From positions 310,001-374,000 of the forward strand of contig NZ_PVTZ01000001.1 in assembly GCF_003003125.1 (NCBI RefSeq): 64,000 nucleotides of DNA. The letters run 5' to 3'. The stretch is from Laceyella sediminis. GTDB lineage: Bacteria > Bacillota > Bacilli > Thermoactinomycetales > Thermoactinomycetaceae. Shown piece by piece: positions 45,664 to 55,883 of this stretch. Below the pieces are notes generated by a model. That model saw nothing but the letters and a program-made list of their open reading frames with translations. It did not search any database and had not been told where the DNA came from. How positions within the stretch are numbered: position 1 is the first letter of the stretch; every line of letters begins with the position of its first letter. Both the position numbers and the translations under genes were made by a program.

Positions 45664-46260
45664 ATGGTTGTGTGTGACGCCGCCGGAAATGATGAGCCGC
45701 AGGGCGTCATCCACCGACATATCCAATTCTTCCACTTGTTCCCGCTCATACCAATGTAAATCCCCTGAAAATTGATAGCTTTGCGGGAAATAAACCCCCA
45801 CGTACTCTTTGCCGTCCGCCGTACGAAATACCGGCGCTTTCACCGTCAAAAAACCGAGTTTGCGCGAACCGCCCAGGTGAACAAACACGACGGTGTCAAA
45901 CGATTTCTTTTCACCGATAAACGAATGGATGGTATCTTTGAGCGTTCCGTACAAATCTCTGACCAGGGGGATTTTATCTAATATCGCCTCAATCATATCA
46001 AACAGTTTTTTGGTTAGCCACAATTTGGTCAAAAAACCGATAACCAAAATTAAAGCGATGACAAAGAGCAACCCCATCCCTGGAAAGGACCAAGGTAGCA
46101 CCTTTTCTGCCCAATTCATGCCTAAGTTGTTAAGAAGCTGGTAAATGTAACGAACGAGGTAAACGGTGAGGGCAATCGGCAAAAACACAAGCAACCCATT
46201 TAGGAAATAGATGCTGAGGCGTTTGATCAAACCATTTCGCCGCAAAAACAACCACCTCAT
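45646..46260 (-). CDS. DUF502 family membrane protein
   Basis: 204 residues with two N-terminal helices (FLNGLLVFLPIALTVYLVRYIYQLL and GLLFVIALILVIGFLTKLWL) and a conserved cytoplasmic or periplasmic part: LDKIPLVRDLYGTLKDTIHSF, LGFLTVKAPVFRTADGKEYVGVYFPQS. This layout and the IPLVRxIYxxxK motif are diagnostic of DUF502. The function is unknown. It begins with ATG overlapping the PBP2 stop by 4 bp, so the two are probably co-translated. Confidence 0.88.
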   Translation of the reverse strand: MRWLFLRRNGLIKRLSIYFLNGLLVFLPIALTVYLVRYIYQLLNNLGMNWAEKVLPWSFPGMGLLFVIALILVIGFLTKLWLTKKLFDMIEAILDKIPLVRDLYGTLKDTIHSFIGEKKSFDTVVFVHLGGSRKLGFLTVKAPVFRTADGKEYVGVYFPQSYQFSGDLHWYEREQVEELDMSVDDALRLIISGGVTHNHKSHLP

Positions 46261-48242
46261 TTCTTCATGAACTTCTCATAGTAAGAAGTAATCAAGTGGT
46301 CGGCGATGGGACCTGCCGCCACCGCACCATAACCCCCTTCGGGCACAATCACGGCCACGGCGATTTGCGGATCATTCGCAGGGGCGAAAGCGACGAACAC
46401 CGAATTTTCCACTCGTCCGCGACCTGGAATGTCCTGTTCTGATGTTCCCGTTTTGGCCGCTACATCAAACGGCAAATGGTTGAACAGTTCCGCCGCGGTC
46501 CCCCCCGGCTTGGTCACTTGTACCATGCCGCGAACTACCGTTTGGTAGTAGTTCTCTTTAATCGGGGTGCGTTGCATCACTTCCGGTTTGATTTCTTTCG
46601 TCTTCCCGGTGGTGGGATTCACCACTTTTTCAACCAATTGCGGACGTAAGCGCGTTCCTTTGTTTCCCAACGTTTGCATATACTGCGCTAACTGCAATGC
46701 CGTATACCGCTGCGCTTGCCCAAACGAAGCCAGCGCCATGGCACCCATACCCGAATTCCGCTTAGCGATGATCTTGTAGTCTTCCAAACCATCTTGTTCG
46801 CGCGGCAAGGGAACGCCGGTCTTGACACCCAATCCAAAGGCATGGGCCAACCGCTCAAACTTCTCGACGGCTTCCAACTTGTCTCTGCGGTACCACTTGG
46901 TTGCCAACCAAGCCATAAACGTGTTGGACGATTTTTGAATCGCTTTGACGGGATCAAGCAGGCCGTAATTGTGGCGACCTGAGTTACGCACCGGTGGGGT
47001 CGCTTTGGCGTAATAAAAAGCGCCTGGATCGCGCCAATAGGTGTTCGGTTTAATAACTCCTTCCATCATGCCCATCAGCACCGTCAAGGGTTTAAAGGTG
47101 GAGCCTGACGGTAAGACGGAAAATGGGTGGCGCTTCACTTCCGATTGCGGAGAGGCAGATCCCCGGGCATCGTAAGGCGCCTCTCGGATCGTGCCGTTAT
47201 TGATGACAAAGCTAAGGTTCCGATAATCCCCGCTTCCCACTTTTCCGTTCCAGATGTTGGGGTCGTAATCAGGATAGCTGACCATCGACCTGATTTTCCC
47301 CGTTTTTACTTCCATTGCCACCGCATAGGCGTTGCGGGCATATGGTGCACGTTTGTTCCCCGCTTGCGTGCGCAGGCGGGCCAGGTGTTGCTCCACAAAC
47401 GCCTCCGCTTCTAACTGCATATCCTGGTCAAGGGTTGTTATCAGGTCATTGCCCGGTTTAGGGGACACTTCTTTCAATACCTCAACCAATTTCCCTTGCG
47501 AGTTCACCCTCACTAAGCGGTAACCATTTTTTCCTCGTAATTCATCTTGATAACTGTATTCGATGCCGTCTATCCCCACTTGTTCCCAATCCAAGTAACC
47601 CGCTTGATTCGGTTGCGCTGCCACGGCTTTGTACTTCTTCATCGAGGTTTTTGCCCCGGCGTACGGGCGCACATAACCGATCGTTTGGACGGCGATGCTG
47701 TCCGTCCGATATTGGCGCAACGGTTCGGAAAAGATGTTGACGCCCGGAAACCGATCCGGATTTTCCGAAATCTTCACGATCTCTTCATCGGACAAGCGGT
47801 CCTTCAGTTTTTTAGGAAAGTAAGGCGGCTGTTTTCGCATGGTGGGTTTCCCCTTGGCATCCAAACCGATATCCATCGCTTCCAGCACATCTTTCAGCGG
47901 CATCTTTAACACATTGGCCAATTCCTTAGCCGTTGCTAGTTTTTTCTTTTTATCGCTGTCCGGTTCGAGGTAAATCGCGGTGAACAGAGAACGGTTCTCA
48001 ACCAATATGTTGCCGTTCCGATCATAGATCTTCCCCCGCGATGCAACCAGCGGCACCTGCTTAAAATTATTTTCCACCGCCAACTGGTTGTATTCAGCTC
48101 CAGCCCCCAGCTGAATCGAACTAAGGCGTAGAATTAACACGACGAACAACAGGATGACAATGAGCCACAATCCGTGTAACCGTCCGGAGAGTAGCCCGGC
48201 TGAGCTAGTTTTGCGTCTGCCTTGAAACATGCCACCACTCAA
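46257..48242 (-). CDS. Penicillin-binding protein 2 (class B transpeptidase, PbpA/PbpH-like)
   Basis: 661 residues. A cytoplasmic tail and one membrane helix (LWLIVILLFVVLILRLSSIQL) precede the PBP-dimer domain (from ASRGKIYDRNGNILVENRS) and the transpeptidase domain with STFK (381-384), SSN (438-440) and KTG (597-599). These are the three active-site motifs, so it is predicted active. Homologues act in elongasome wall synthesis and rod shape. Start ATG (MSGGMFQGRRK). It shares a 4-bp overlap with the DUF502 gene. Confidence 0.94.
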   Translation of the reverse strand: MSGGMFQGRRKTSSAGLLSGRLHGLWLIVILLFVVLILRLSSIQLGAGAEYNQLAVENNFKQVPLVASRGKIYDRNGNILVENRSLFTAIYLEPDSDKKKKLATAKELANVLKMPLKDVLEAMDIGLDAKGKPTMRKQPPYFPKKLKDRLSDEEIVKISENPDRFPGVNIFSEPLRQYRTDSIAVQTIGYVRPYAGAKTSMKKYKAVAAQPNQAGYLDWEQVGIDGIEYSYQDELRGKNGYRLVRVNSQGKLVEVLKEVSPKPGNDLITTLDQDMQLEAEAFVEQHLARLRTQAGNKRAPYARNAYAVAMEVKTGKIRSMVSYPDYDPNIWNGKVGSGDYRNLSFVINNGTIREAPYDARGSASPQSEVKRHPFSVLPSGSTFKPLTVLMGMMEGVIKPNTYWRDPGAFYYAKATPPVRNSGRHNYGLLDPVKAIQKSSNTFMAWLATKWYRRDKLEAVEKFERLAHAFGLGVKTGVPLPREQDGLEDYKIIAKRNSGMGAMALASFGQAQRYTALQLAQYMQTLGNKGTRLRPQLVEKVVNPTTGKTKEIKPEVMQRTPIKENYYQTVVRGMVQVTKPGGTAAELFNHLPFDVAAKTGTSEQDIPGRGRVENSVFVAFAPANDPQIAVAVIVPEGGYGAVAAGPIADHLITSYYEKFMKK

Positions 48243-48429
48243 TCCTTTGCAACATATAGTGCATTTCCAACTCGTTATTAGTGTATCACATCACAAGGAA
48301 AAAGAGGGAGGGGATTCCCACATCCCACCAGCGACAATTTTGTGTGGAGTGTACGGGCTTGTCCGAATAAGCGAGTTGGAGAGCAGGCAGAGCTCCTCCC
48401 GTCAAGAGTAAGCCCCGCCCTTTCATTTT

Positions 48430-49557
48430 TTAACGTTTCCAAAACCTGCGATAAAACTCCACCGCTTGGTATGAATTCAACACACTCACCCGTTCCAACC
48501 GCGATGTCTTCAGCGCTGACTGCAACAAAATGTAACGAATTTGCTCAGGATTTAGATAAGGGTTTAGTTGGAGCAAGAGGGCGATCGTGCCAGATACATG
48601 CGGCACGGCCATGGAAGTGCCACTCATTTCCCGCTTGGCCCCGTTTAACCACGCCGACGGAATCCTCTCCCCCGGTGCGGCGAGATCCACGTCTTTGCCC
48701 ATATTGCTAAAGCGGGATAAGACACCTTCACGCGAAACAGAAGCCACGGCGATCGTCTCTGGGTAACGAGCTGGAAAATCAATGCTTGACGGGAGGCCCC
48801 GGTTCCCTGTGGCCGCCACCATCACAATACCTCGGCGGTGGGCGATCTGAATCGCTTGACGCAACGATTCGCTCAATTTTTCCATGCCGAAACTCATGTT
48901 GATCACTTGCATACCGTTTTCAATGCACCAATTGATGGCGCTCAATAAATCGGACAAATTGGCGCTACCCTTGCGGTTGAATGCTTTCACCGCATATACT
49001 TCCGTTTTTGGCGCCGTCCCGATGATGCCCAAGCCCGCCCCGTTGCCAGCGATGATCCCCGCCACATGGGTGCCGTGCCCATTGTAATCCTGAGGGGCAA
49101 AATAAGGGGACAAAATGTTCACCCCGCCCCGATAATTGTCTTTTATCGCAGGATGATCCGCTGAAATCCCAGTGTCGATGACCGCTACTTTCACCCCGCG
49201 CCCCTGGCTGATAGACCAAACTTTGGGCGCTTCAATCATCTGCACGCCCCACGGCAAATTTTGCTCCTTGACTGACAACATGGTGCCTACATATGGTTCC
49301 GTGATTGTCAGCCGAATATCCGGCTCCGTGTAAGCAACGTCAGGCACCGACTCTGTGGGGACTACGGGAGCTTGATATTCCCCGATAACCATGCCCAAAT
49401 GGGACAAATAGCGGATCGGCCGCACACCCAAACGGCGCAGATTATTCAAACAACGCTCCAACTGGATGCCATCTCGTAAATAATAGATCTTGCGTATCCG
49501 CTTCTTGCTTGACGCTTGGTTGCATGGGAAAGGGAGCCTCCAATCAGAATCATTCAT
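48430..49557 (-). CDS. S8 family serine protease (subtilase) without an obvious signal peptide
   Basis: About 375 residues from ATG at 49557 (MNDSDWRLPFPCNQ). The catalytic triad is visible: Asp in VAVIDTGIS, His in NGHGTHVAGIIAG, and Ser in SGTSMAVPHVSG, with Asn of the oxyanion hole in VAATGN. An N-terminal region (KKRIRKIYYLRDGIQLERCLNNLRRL) resembles an inhibitor_I9-like pro-domain. No hydrophobic signal is present in this start; the longer ORF adds a Cys/Phe-rich stretch (VVSLCSFVITRFVFCMY), but it overlaps a divergent gene. I therefore favour an intracellular or non-classically exported subtilisin. Upstream, the divergent 49635 gene begins. Confidence 0.88.
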   Translation of the reverse strand: MNDSDWRLPFPCNQASSKKRIRKIYYLRDGIQLERCLNNLRRLGVRPIRYLSHLGMVIGEYQAPVVPTESVPDVAYTEPDIRLTITEPYVGTMLSVKEQNLPWGVQMIEAPKVWSISQGRGVKVAVIDTGISADHPAIKDNYRGGVNILSPYFAPQDYNGHGTHVAGIIAGNGAGLGIIGTAPKTEVYAVKAFNRKGSANLSDLLSAINWCIENGMQVINMSFGMEKLSESLRQAIQIAHRRGIVMVAATGNRGLPSSIDFPARYPETIAVASVSREGVLSRFSNMGKDVDLAAPGERIPSAWLNGAKREMSGTSMAVPHVSGTIALLLQLNPYLNPEQIRYILLQSALKTSRLERVSVLNSYQAVEFYRRFWKR

Positions 49558-49634
49558 GATCTCACACTCCCATCTGCACTCAATGCCCAAACCATGAATA
49601 TGGTACATACAAAAAACAAAGCGGGTGATAACGA

Positions 49635-50009
49635 ATGAGCAAAGCGAAACCACCCCGATCCGACGATTCATTGCGACTGTCCCTCAGCGACGACAACACG
49701 GTGGACCATTGGTCGACAATCCAAAAATGGACCAACCGGCTCTCAAAGACAACCAACCACCTTGATGATCTTGCCCATGCGCTGCAATCCCTGCATCTTG
49801 CCGCCAAGGACAAAGAAACCTTGAAAGAAATCATCACTTCTTTGGCCAAACTAAACAAAATCCAGGCGCAAAAGAAAACGAAAGCGGACGACTCCAAAGC
49901 CGCACAGGAACCGATCCAATCTGGCAACAGCTTGATGGACATATTCAACTCACCGGCGATGCGCGACATCGTGCAGACGGTGTTTAAACAGAGAAAGCGT
50001 CATTGGTGA
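49635..50009 (+). CDS. Hypothetical hydrophilic protein
   Basis: 124 residues, no hydrophobic segment. Ser/Asp-rich start (MSKAKPPRSDDSLRLSLSDD), a central helical stretch (HLDDLAHALQSLHLAAKDKETLKEI, read around DDLAHALQSLHL) with coiled-coil character, and a basic tail ending FKQRKRHW. Ribosome binding site GCGGGTGATAACG. It ends exactly where the convergent 50010 gene stops. I recognise no family. Confidence 0.6.
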   Translation: MSKAKPPRSDDSLRLSLSDDNTVDHWSTIQKWTNRLSKTTNHLDDLAHALQSLHLAAKDKETLKEIITSLAKLNKIQAQKKTKADDSKAAQEPIQSGNSLMDIFNSPAMRDIVQTVFKQRKRHW

Positions 50010-50336
50010 TTATCGGTCTCGGCGGGGTTGCTTCTGTTTTCGTTTCAACATAAGCTCATTGACCTGTGCCGGTGGCGTCATGTTCAATTGGCTCAATATC
50101 TCACTCATGCCTTCTGGTGTCATCATTTGTTTCATCAACCCCATCATCGCTTCTTGCGATATGGGCAAATGGACGACTTGGCTTATATATTCAATAAAGC
50201 CGGGTATTCCATGCTTCTGATAACGCTCCATCCCTTTGAACATGAACTGCTCCAATTGACTTTCATCCATGAACGGCTTTCCCACTAATTGATTCATCCA
50301 ATCGGCAAAGGCTTTCAGCGCTTGCGTATGCTGCAT
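50010..50336 (-). CDS. Hypothetical protein, Met/Gln-rich
   Basis: 108 residues. Predicted helices with MMGLMKQMMTPEGMSEILSQLNM near the C-terminus (shown here in two parts: MMGLMKQMM and PEGMSEILSQLNM), ending in the basic KRKQKQPRRDR. No signal peptide. Convergent with the previous gene with no gap. I recognise no family; the Met-rich helices recall spore/sporulation-associated small proteins but that is weak. Confidence 0.6.
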   Translation of the reverse strand: MQHTQALKAFADWMNQLVGKPFMDESQLEQFMFKGMERYQKHGIPGFIEYISQVVHLPISQEAMMGLMKQMMTPEGMSEILSQLNMTPPAQVNELMLKRKQKQPRRDR

Positions 50337-50428
50337 TCCGCACTCCCCCCTAACCAGCCGCCAGCGTTTATCTTAGTAATATGAAATTCGCCTGCACTTT
50401 CGCACGATAAACACCCATGGGCCACAAA

Positions 50429-50458
50429 AAAGGCAGAAGCCTGTTGGCTTCTGCCTTT
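50429..50458. terminator. Terminator of the 180-residue unknown gene
   Basis: AAAGGCAGAAGCC and GGCTTCTGCCTTT: a 13-bp perfect stem with a 4-nt loop, T-runs on both sides. Confidence 0.85.
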
Positions 50459-50462
50459 CCAT

Positions 50463-51005
50463 TTACTTTCCACCGCCGCACGGACTCTTGCCGAGATCGA
50501 CTTTGCCGCATCCAGACATCTGAAAATCGATGTCGCGTCCCACTTCTGAGACTTGCCGCCAATACTCGCCCACATATGCCAAGGGTTGGTTCACCCGTTT
50601 TTCGTCGGCGATGAAATAAGTTGTTTCTTTCCCGGTCGCGTCATCCATAAACGTCACATACAGCACGTCGTAATAAAGTGGAGACCCATCTTCCTCTTCG
50701 ATAATATCAAAACCGGCCTCGTGGGTGATGAGTAATTCTTCGTAAGGGCGGGTTTCCACTCCCTGCTCCCCCTCGGCCGCTACATAATCAAACTCGCAGC
50801 GGTCCGCCTCCTCATCAAACGAAGCTTGGCGTAGATGGCCGTACACATAGATCGATTCACTGTCCAAGTCAATCGTACCAAACAAACTTTGGGGATATTC
50901 GGCCAGATAGTCGTTCACTTTGCGATTGATGTCCCGGGCAAACATCTCCCTGGCCGCTTCTTGAAAGTTGAACAACATCCCATGAGTAAATGATTTCATC
51001 AACAT
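50463..51005 (-). CDS. Hypothetical protein with Cys/Gly-rich C-terminus
   Basis: 180 residues. It is acidic overall (FDEEADRCEFDYVAAEGEQGVE) with predicted beta-strands and no membrane helix. The C-terminus ends MSGCGKVDLGKSPCGGGK, with two Cys. ATG starts MLMKSFTHGML or the third residue Met; ribosome binding site AAAGGAGC. A strong terminator makes it monocistronic. I do not recognise the family. Confidence 0.7.
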   Translation of the reverse strand: MLMKSFTHGMLFNFQEAAREMFARDINRKVNDYLAEYPQSLFGTIDLDSESIYVYGHLRQASFDEEADRCEFDYVAAEGEQGVETRPYEELLITHEAGFDIIEEEDGSPLYYDVLYVTFMDDATGKETTYFIADEKRVNQPLAYVGEYWRQVSEVGRDIDFQMSGCGKVDLGKSPCGGGK

Positions 51006-51067
51006 TAGCTCCTTTGATCAACAACCGTGCACATCGCATCTATTATATCGAAGAGAAAAAACGCTTT

Positions 51068-52633
51068 TCAAGAAGCCGTTCCTTTTCGTTTTCTTTCCAA
51101 TTCCCGCAATTCCACTCGCCGAATCTTCCCACTGGCCGTTTTCGGTAGAGAAGTGACGAATTCCACCTCGCGCGGATACTTATACGGAGCAGTCAACGCC
51201 TTGACATGGTCTTGCAATTCGGGAATGAGTTCTGCTGTAGGTATGACGCTCTCCTTTAACACGACAAATGCTTTGACAATGGTTCCCCTGATGGGGTCAG
51301 GGCTGGCCACTACCGCACATTCTTTCACCACCGGATGTTTGACGAGGGCGTCCTCCACTTCAAAGGGGCCGATCGTATAACCTGAGCTGATAATCATGTC
51401 ATCAGCCCGCCCCTCAAACCAAAAGTAACCCTCTTCATCCACTCTGGCTCGGTCTCCGGTGAGATACCAATCCCCGCGAAACGCCGCTTGGGTCCGCTCC
51501 GGATCTTGATAATATCCTTTAAATAGGGCGGGAGAAGAGCGGTGGACAGCGATATGACCTACCTCCCCTTGCTTCACTTCTTGTCCCTCGTCATCAACCA
51601 CCGCGATCCGATTGCCGGGAGTCGGTTTGCCCATCGAACCCAGTTTCACTGGCATTCCAGTCAAGTTGGCAATCAGGAGAGTGTTCTCGGTCTGCCCATA
51701 GCCATCACGCACTTGCACTCCAAACGCGTTGAGAAAAGTATCGATCACTTCCCTGTTCAGCGGTTCTCCGGCGCTGACCGCGCTACGCAGAGCCGGGAGA
51801 CGATACTCCAAGAGCTTCTCGCACTTGGCCATCAAACGGTATTCCGTCGGCGTACAGCACAAGACATTGATTTTTTGTTCTTCTAGCAAGCGAAGATATG
51901 TTTCCGGATGAAACGAACCTTGGTAAACAAATGCCGTCGCACCTGCCCCCAGCGTGGAAACAAACGGGCTCCAAATCCATTTGGCCCAACCCGGTCCCGC
52001 CGTGGCCCATACTTTGTCCCCATTTTGAATGCCAAGCCACGCTTGTGTAGCCGTCTGTTGGTGGGCAACTGCCCAGCTGTGATGGTGAACGACTCCTTTG
52101 GGTCCCCCTGTAGTACCTGAAGTGTATGAGATAAACGCGGGGTCATCCGCTGTTGTTTCCGGCAAGGCAATGCTGGCATCTCCTGTGCATTCATCCAGCG
52201 CCAACCATCCTCCCTGCGCTTGGCCGCGGACGATACGGATGGCAGCGCTTCCAATTTCGCGCAAGGCCTCATCTACGCCTGCCGTCAAGGTTGCGTCAGC
52301 GATCACCGCTTTGGCCTCAGCATGCCGGATACGGTAGGCGATGTCACCAGCTCGCAACATTTCTGACCCCGGCAACAGCACTAATCCCGCTTTTAAGCAA
52401 GCCAGATAAGCAACATACGCTTCCGGCACGCGTGGCAGCAAGATCATCACCCGCTCTCCTTTGGCGAGCCCCAAAGCTACCAATCCCCGAGCTAAGGAAT
52501 CGGATTTTTCCTTCAATTCGGCATATGTAATTTGTTTTTCTTCCCCCGCCTCATTTCGCCAATGAATCGCGACCTTTCCAGTTACAGTAGCATGTCGGTC
52601 GATATCCTGAGCAATATTATAACGCGTTGTCAT
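51068..52633 (-). CDS. Acyl-CoA synthetase (AMP-forming, medium-chain/acetyl type)
   Basis: 521 residues of the ANL superfamily. P-loop-like motif SYTSGTTGGPKGVVHHH, then WATAGPGWAKWIWSPF, GYGQTENTLLI, the hinge region GYTIGPFEVEDALV, and the catalytic Lys in PKTASGKIRRVELR. The sequence resembles B. subtilis YtcI / medium-chain acyl-CoA synthetases more than canonical acetyl-CoA synthetase. The carboxylate substrate is not determined. ATG start MTTRYNIAQDID. Confidence 0.9.
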   Translation of the reverse strand: MTTRYNIAQDIDRHATVTGKVAIHWRNEAGEEKQITYAELKEKSDSLARGLVALGLAKGERVMILLPRVPEAYVAYLACLKAGLVLLPGSEMLRAGDIAYRIRHAEAKAVIADATLTAGVDEALREIGSAAIRIVRGQAQGGWLALDECTGDASIALPETTADDPAFISYTSGTTGGPKGVVHHHSWAVAHQQTATQAWLGIQNGDKVWATAGPGWAKWIWSPFVSTLGAGATAFVYQGSFHPETYLRLLEEQKINVLCCTPTEYRLMAKCEKLLEYRLPALRSAVSAGEPLNREVIDTFLNAFGVQVRDGYGQTENTLLIANLTGMPVKLGSMGKPTPGNRIAVVDDEGQEVKQGEVGHIAVHRSSPALFKGYYQDPERTQAAFRGDWYLTGDRARVDEEGYFWFEGRADDMIISSGYTIGPFEVEDALVKHPVVKECAVVASPDPIRGTIVKAFVVLKESVIPTAELIPELQDHVKALTAPYKYPREVEFVTSLPKTASGKIRRVELRELERKRKGTAS

Positions 52634-52723
52634 CCCATTCCCTCCCCAAAGATCAGCTCAAAGAAAAGGTATCTATAGAAATATTCTTTCAAATGAGTGT
52701 TAAATCCTTTTTAATGCACAATA

Positions 52724-52749
52724 AGTAGCGACCCTTGCGGGTCGCTACT
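52724..52749 (-). terminator. Terminator of the alpha/beta SASP gene
   Basis: AGTAGCGACCC and GGGTCGCTACT: an 11-bp stem with a 4-nt loop, downstream of the minus-strand SASP gene. Confidence 0.8.
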
Positions 52750-52769
52750 GGGAACCAGTTATTCAATTA

Positions 52770-52985
52770 TTAGAAGCTCGTGCCGCCACCCAGTTGTTGC
52801 TGAGCCAAAGAAACCAGACGTTTGGTGATTTCTCCCCCAACCGAACCGTTAGCGCGGGAAGTGGTATCAGCACCCAGGGTTACACCAAATTCTTGTGCGA
52901 TCTCAAATTTCATTTGATCAATCGCTTGGGCTGCACCAGCAACCAGCAGTTGGTTGGAGCTACGATTGCGTCCTTGTTGTGCCAT
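52770..52985 (-). CDS. Alpha/beta-type small acid-soluble spore protein
   Basis: 71 residues, full length. It coats and protects spore DNA. The GPR cleavage site region [10 protein letters not shown] is present, followed by [22 protein letters not shown], read around [17 protein letters not shown], the second conserved block. Start ATG ([15 protein letters not shown]) with AAGGAGGTG. Probably expressed by forespore sigma G, as for the family; I did not see a clear promoter. Confidence 0.96.
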
Positions 52986-53102
52986 GTGTTTTCACCTCCT
53001 TATGTCTTGTTGGTCTTATATTGCGTCGTTTGCGCCGAATGCATGCTAGGAAATTATGGATAAACTAGACTGAAAAGGCTTGTTTCTTAGGCATTAGAAA
53101 AG

Positions 53103-53124
53103 GGGTTGCGGTCATCCGCAACCC
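53103..53124 (-). terminator. Terminator of the deo/pdp operon
   Basis: GGGTTGCGG and CCGCAACCC form a 9-bp stem with a 4-nt loop; T's follow on the minus strand, just past the pdp stop. Confidence 0.75.
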
Positions 53125-53162
53125 TTTCATCCATATGATTTGGTCGCCCTTTGTAGCGCGTG

Positions 53163-54464
53163 TTATTCTGTCACAATGTCATAAATCAATACCGGCGCTT
53201 TCGCTTGCTTATCGATGCGGATGCTGGCATAAAGCTTCTCGATCACATCATCCACATTCTCCCGGTTAGCATGGATGGTCACTAGGGACTCTCCGGCCTT
53301 AACTGGATCGCCGATTTTTTTGTTCATTACCAGGCCGACCGCCAAATCGATTTCAGATTCTTTGGTTGCCCTGCCCGCGCCAAGCCACATTGCGGCTGTA
53401 CCGATCTCATCCGCAATCATCTCCGCGACTACGCCGTCTGTTTTGGCCGGCACTTCAATTTGATAAGCCGCTTGTGGCAATTTTTCCGGATGATCCACCA
53501 CGGAAGGGTCGCCCCCCTGATTGGCAAGGAACTCTTTGAATTTCTCTAAGGCCTTGCCGTTTTGGATGACACCCCGGATCATCTTTTCTGCCTTCTCCAG
53601 CGATTCGGCTTTACCAGCTAAAAATACCATTTGCCGCCCGAGCGCTAGGCATAGTTCTTCCAAATCCTTAGGCCCATTCCCCCGCAACGTATCAATCGCT
53701 TCCTTCACTTCCAGCGCATTACCGATAGCCCGACCCAGTGGCTGGCTCATGTCAGAAATCACAGCCATCGTCTTGCGACCCACATTGTTGCCGATCCGCA
53801 CCATCGCTTGAGCCAATTTTTTGGCGTCCTCCACCGTCTTCATGAACGCCCCGGCCCCCGTCTTCACATCAAGCACAATAGCATCGGCACCCGCCGCAAT
53901 TTTTTTGCTCATGATCGAACTGGCGATAAGGGGAATGGAACTCACCGTGCCTGTCACATCGCGCAGGGCGTATAACTTCTTGTCTGCCGGAGTCAAATCA
54001 CCGGTTTGCCCAATCACCGCGATTTTGTGCTTGTTCACCAGCTCCACGAATTGCTCCTTGCTAATCTCAACATGGAACCCTTCCACTGCTTCCAACTTAT
54101 CAATCGTGCCACCGGTATGACCCAGTCCCCGACCAGACATCTTCGCCACTGGAATGTCCAGCGCGGCAACAAGCGGAGCCAAAACCAGCGTGGTTGTGTC
54201 ACCTACACCGCCGGTGGAATGTTTGTCCACCTTGACCCCTTCAATCGCCGACAGATCGATGGTTTCACCCGACTGTACCATAGCCATGGTCAAATCGGCC
54301 CGTTCCCGATCTGTCATGTCTCTAAAATAGATAGCCATAGCTAAGGCACTAACTTGATAATCAGGTATTTCGCCTCGGGTGTACCCCTGGATAAAGAAAT
54401 TGATCTCTTCGGTGGTCAACTCTCCGCCATCGCGTTTTTTCTCAATCAAATCGACCATTCTCAT
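53163..54464 (-). CDS. pdp: Pyrimidine-nucleoside phosphorylase
   Basis: 433 residues. It splits uridine and thymidine (and deoxyuridine) to the base and (deoxy)ribose-1-phosphate. The signature [20 protein letters not shown] and [19 protein letters not shown] segments (phosphate/substrate binding) are present. It is full length and resembles B. subtilis Pdp. It is the last gene of the deoxyribonucleoside operon, 162 bp after nupC. The region contains a TGTCCGG...CCGGACA repeat (about 54539-54572) with no T-run, function unknown. Confidence 0.95.
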   Translation of the reverse strand: MRMVDLIEKKRDGGELTTEEINFFIQGYTRGEIPDYQVSALAMAIYFRDMTDRERADLTMAMVQSGETIDLSAIEGVKVDKHSTGGVGDTTTLVLAPLVAALDIPVAKMSGRGLGHTGGTIDKLEAVEGFHVEISKEQFVELVNKHKIAVIGQTGDLTPADKKLYALRDVTGTVSSIPLIASSIMSKKIAAGADAIVLDVKTGAGAFMKTVEDAKKLAQAMVRIGNNVGRKTMAVISDMSQPLGRAIGNALEVKEAIDTLRGNGPKDLEELCLALGRQMVFLAGKAESLEKAEKMIRGVIQNGKALEKFKEFLANQGGDPSVVDHPEKLPQAAYQIEVPAKTDGVVAEMIADEIGTAAMWLGAGRATKESEIDLAVGLVMNKKIGDPVKAGESLVTIHANRENVDDVIEKLYASIRIDKQAKAPVLIYDIVTE

Positions 54465-54626
54465 CTTTATTTCTCTCCTCGCTTTAGAAAATTTAAACCG
54501 CTGTAAGCCAATATCGCCGAATCACGGAAACTGGGGTATGTCCGGACAAACAACCTAAAGCTTGCCGGACACACCCCCGTAGGTGATGAGCCATCACCAA
54601 ATCAGACGTCTTACCTCAGTCGAAAA

Positions 54627-55805
54627 TCACAGGAACAACCCGGCCACCGTCGCAGACAAGACACTAACCATCGTCGCTCCGTACAGCAATTTCAGGCCGA
54701 AGCGGGCGACCACGTTCCCTTGCTTTTCATGCAGCCCTTTTACGGCGCCGGCAATAATGCCAATCGACGAGAAATTGGCAAATGAAACCAAGAACACGGA
54801 CACAATGCCGACCGTCCGCGCAGATAGCGCCGTCTGTTTACTAAGGTCAAGCATCGCTACAAACTCATTGGACACCAGCTTCGTCGCCATGATGCTCCCC
54901 GCAGTCACCGCTTCATGCCATGGCACGCCCATCAGGAACGCAACCGGCGCGAACACATAACCCAGCAATTCTTGGAACGAAATCCCAACGATGCCCATGA
55001 AGATCCCATTGACCATGGCAATGATCGCCACAAACCCGATCAGCATCGCCGCAACAGTGAAAGCCACCTTGAACCCGTCCATAATATATTCCCCGAGCAT
55101 TTCAAAAAACGATTGTCTTTCTTCATCTAGTACTTCGAGGATATCCTCTTCCTTGGCAACTGCATATGGATTGAGGATGGAAGCGATGATGAAACCGCCG
55201 AATAGGTTTAGAATGAGCGCCGTGACAACATACTTGGGATCGATGATTTGCATGTAGGCGCCGACAATCGACATAGATACCGTCGACATAGCCGAGGCGC
55301 ACATGGTATACAAGCGGTGCTTCGGCAACATCCCGATTTGTTTTTTGACGGAAATGAACACTTCAGACTGCCCCAAAATCGCGGAAGCAACTGCGTTATA
55401 TGACTCCAGTTTGCCCATTCCGTTCACTTTGCTTAACACCAAGCCGATATACTTGATAACAAACGGCAAAATTTTAGTATACTGCAATATCCCAATCAGT
55501 GCCGAAATGAATACGATTGGCAACAAGACGGACAAGAAAAACGGCATTTGCCCTTCATTGGCCATGCCACCGAATACGAAATTAACCCCTTCAGCCGCAT
55601 AAGCCAACAACTTCTCAAATACCGACGCAAACCCTCTGATGAGGAATTCGCCGGCGCCGGTGTTCAACAAGGCAAAAGCGAATAACATCTGCAAAGCAAT
55701 CATGATAAAGAGCGGCTTATAACGGATCTCTTTTCTATTGTTACTTACCGCGTATGTCAAGATGAACACAACAAGCACGCCCAAAATGGCAATGATATAT
55801 TTCAT
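54627..55805 (-). CDS. nupC: Concentrative nucleoside transporter (NupC family)
   Basis: 392 residues, H+- or Na+-coupled nucleoside uptake across the membrane. At least eight hydrophobic helices. CNT hallmarks are visible: [16 protein letters not shown] (the N-terminal Gln/Glu binding-site motif), [15 protein letters not shown], and the C-terminal [13 protein letters not shown], which carries the second conserved Glu (SNEF). It fits NupC of Bacillus. ATG start [16 protein letters not shown]. It is flanked by cdd and pdp. Confidence 0.94.
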   Translation of the reverse strand: MKYIIAILGVLVVFILTYAVSNNRKEIRYKPLFIMIALQMLFAFALLNTGAGEFLIRGFASVFEKLLAYAAEGVNFVFGGMANEGQMPFFLSVLLPIVFISALIGILQYTKILPFVIKYIGLVLSKVNGMGKLESYNAVASAILGQSEVFISVKKQIGMLPKHRLYTMCASAMSTVSMSIVGAYMQIIDPKYVVTALILNLFGGFIIASILNPYAVAKEEDILEVLDEERQSFFEMLGEYIMDGFKVAFTVAAMLIGFVAIIAMVNGIFMGIVGISFQELLGYVFAPVAFLMGVPWHEAVTAGSIMATKLVSNEFVAMLDLSKQTALSARTVGIVSVFLVSFANFSSIGIIAGAVKGLHEKQGNVVARFGLKLLYGATMVSVLSATVAGLFL

Positions 55806-55883
55806 GACTAAATCCTCTCCTATGATTGGGCAACCGAGTCTGAAGCGCTTTCAACTCCTTCAGAGAAGGAACCGCTCAGCGGA

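Noticed and set aside
49558-49671. Upstream extension of the subtilase with a hydrophobic start
   Set aside because: It overlaps the divergent gene at 49635 and its ribosome binding site, and it lacks a ribosome binding site of its own.
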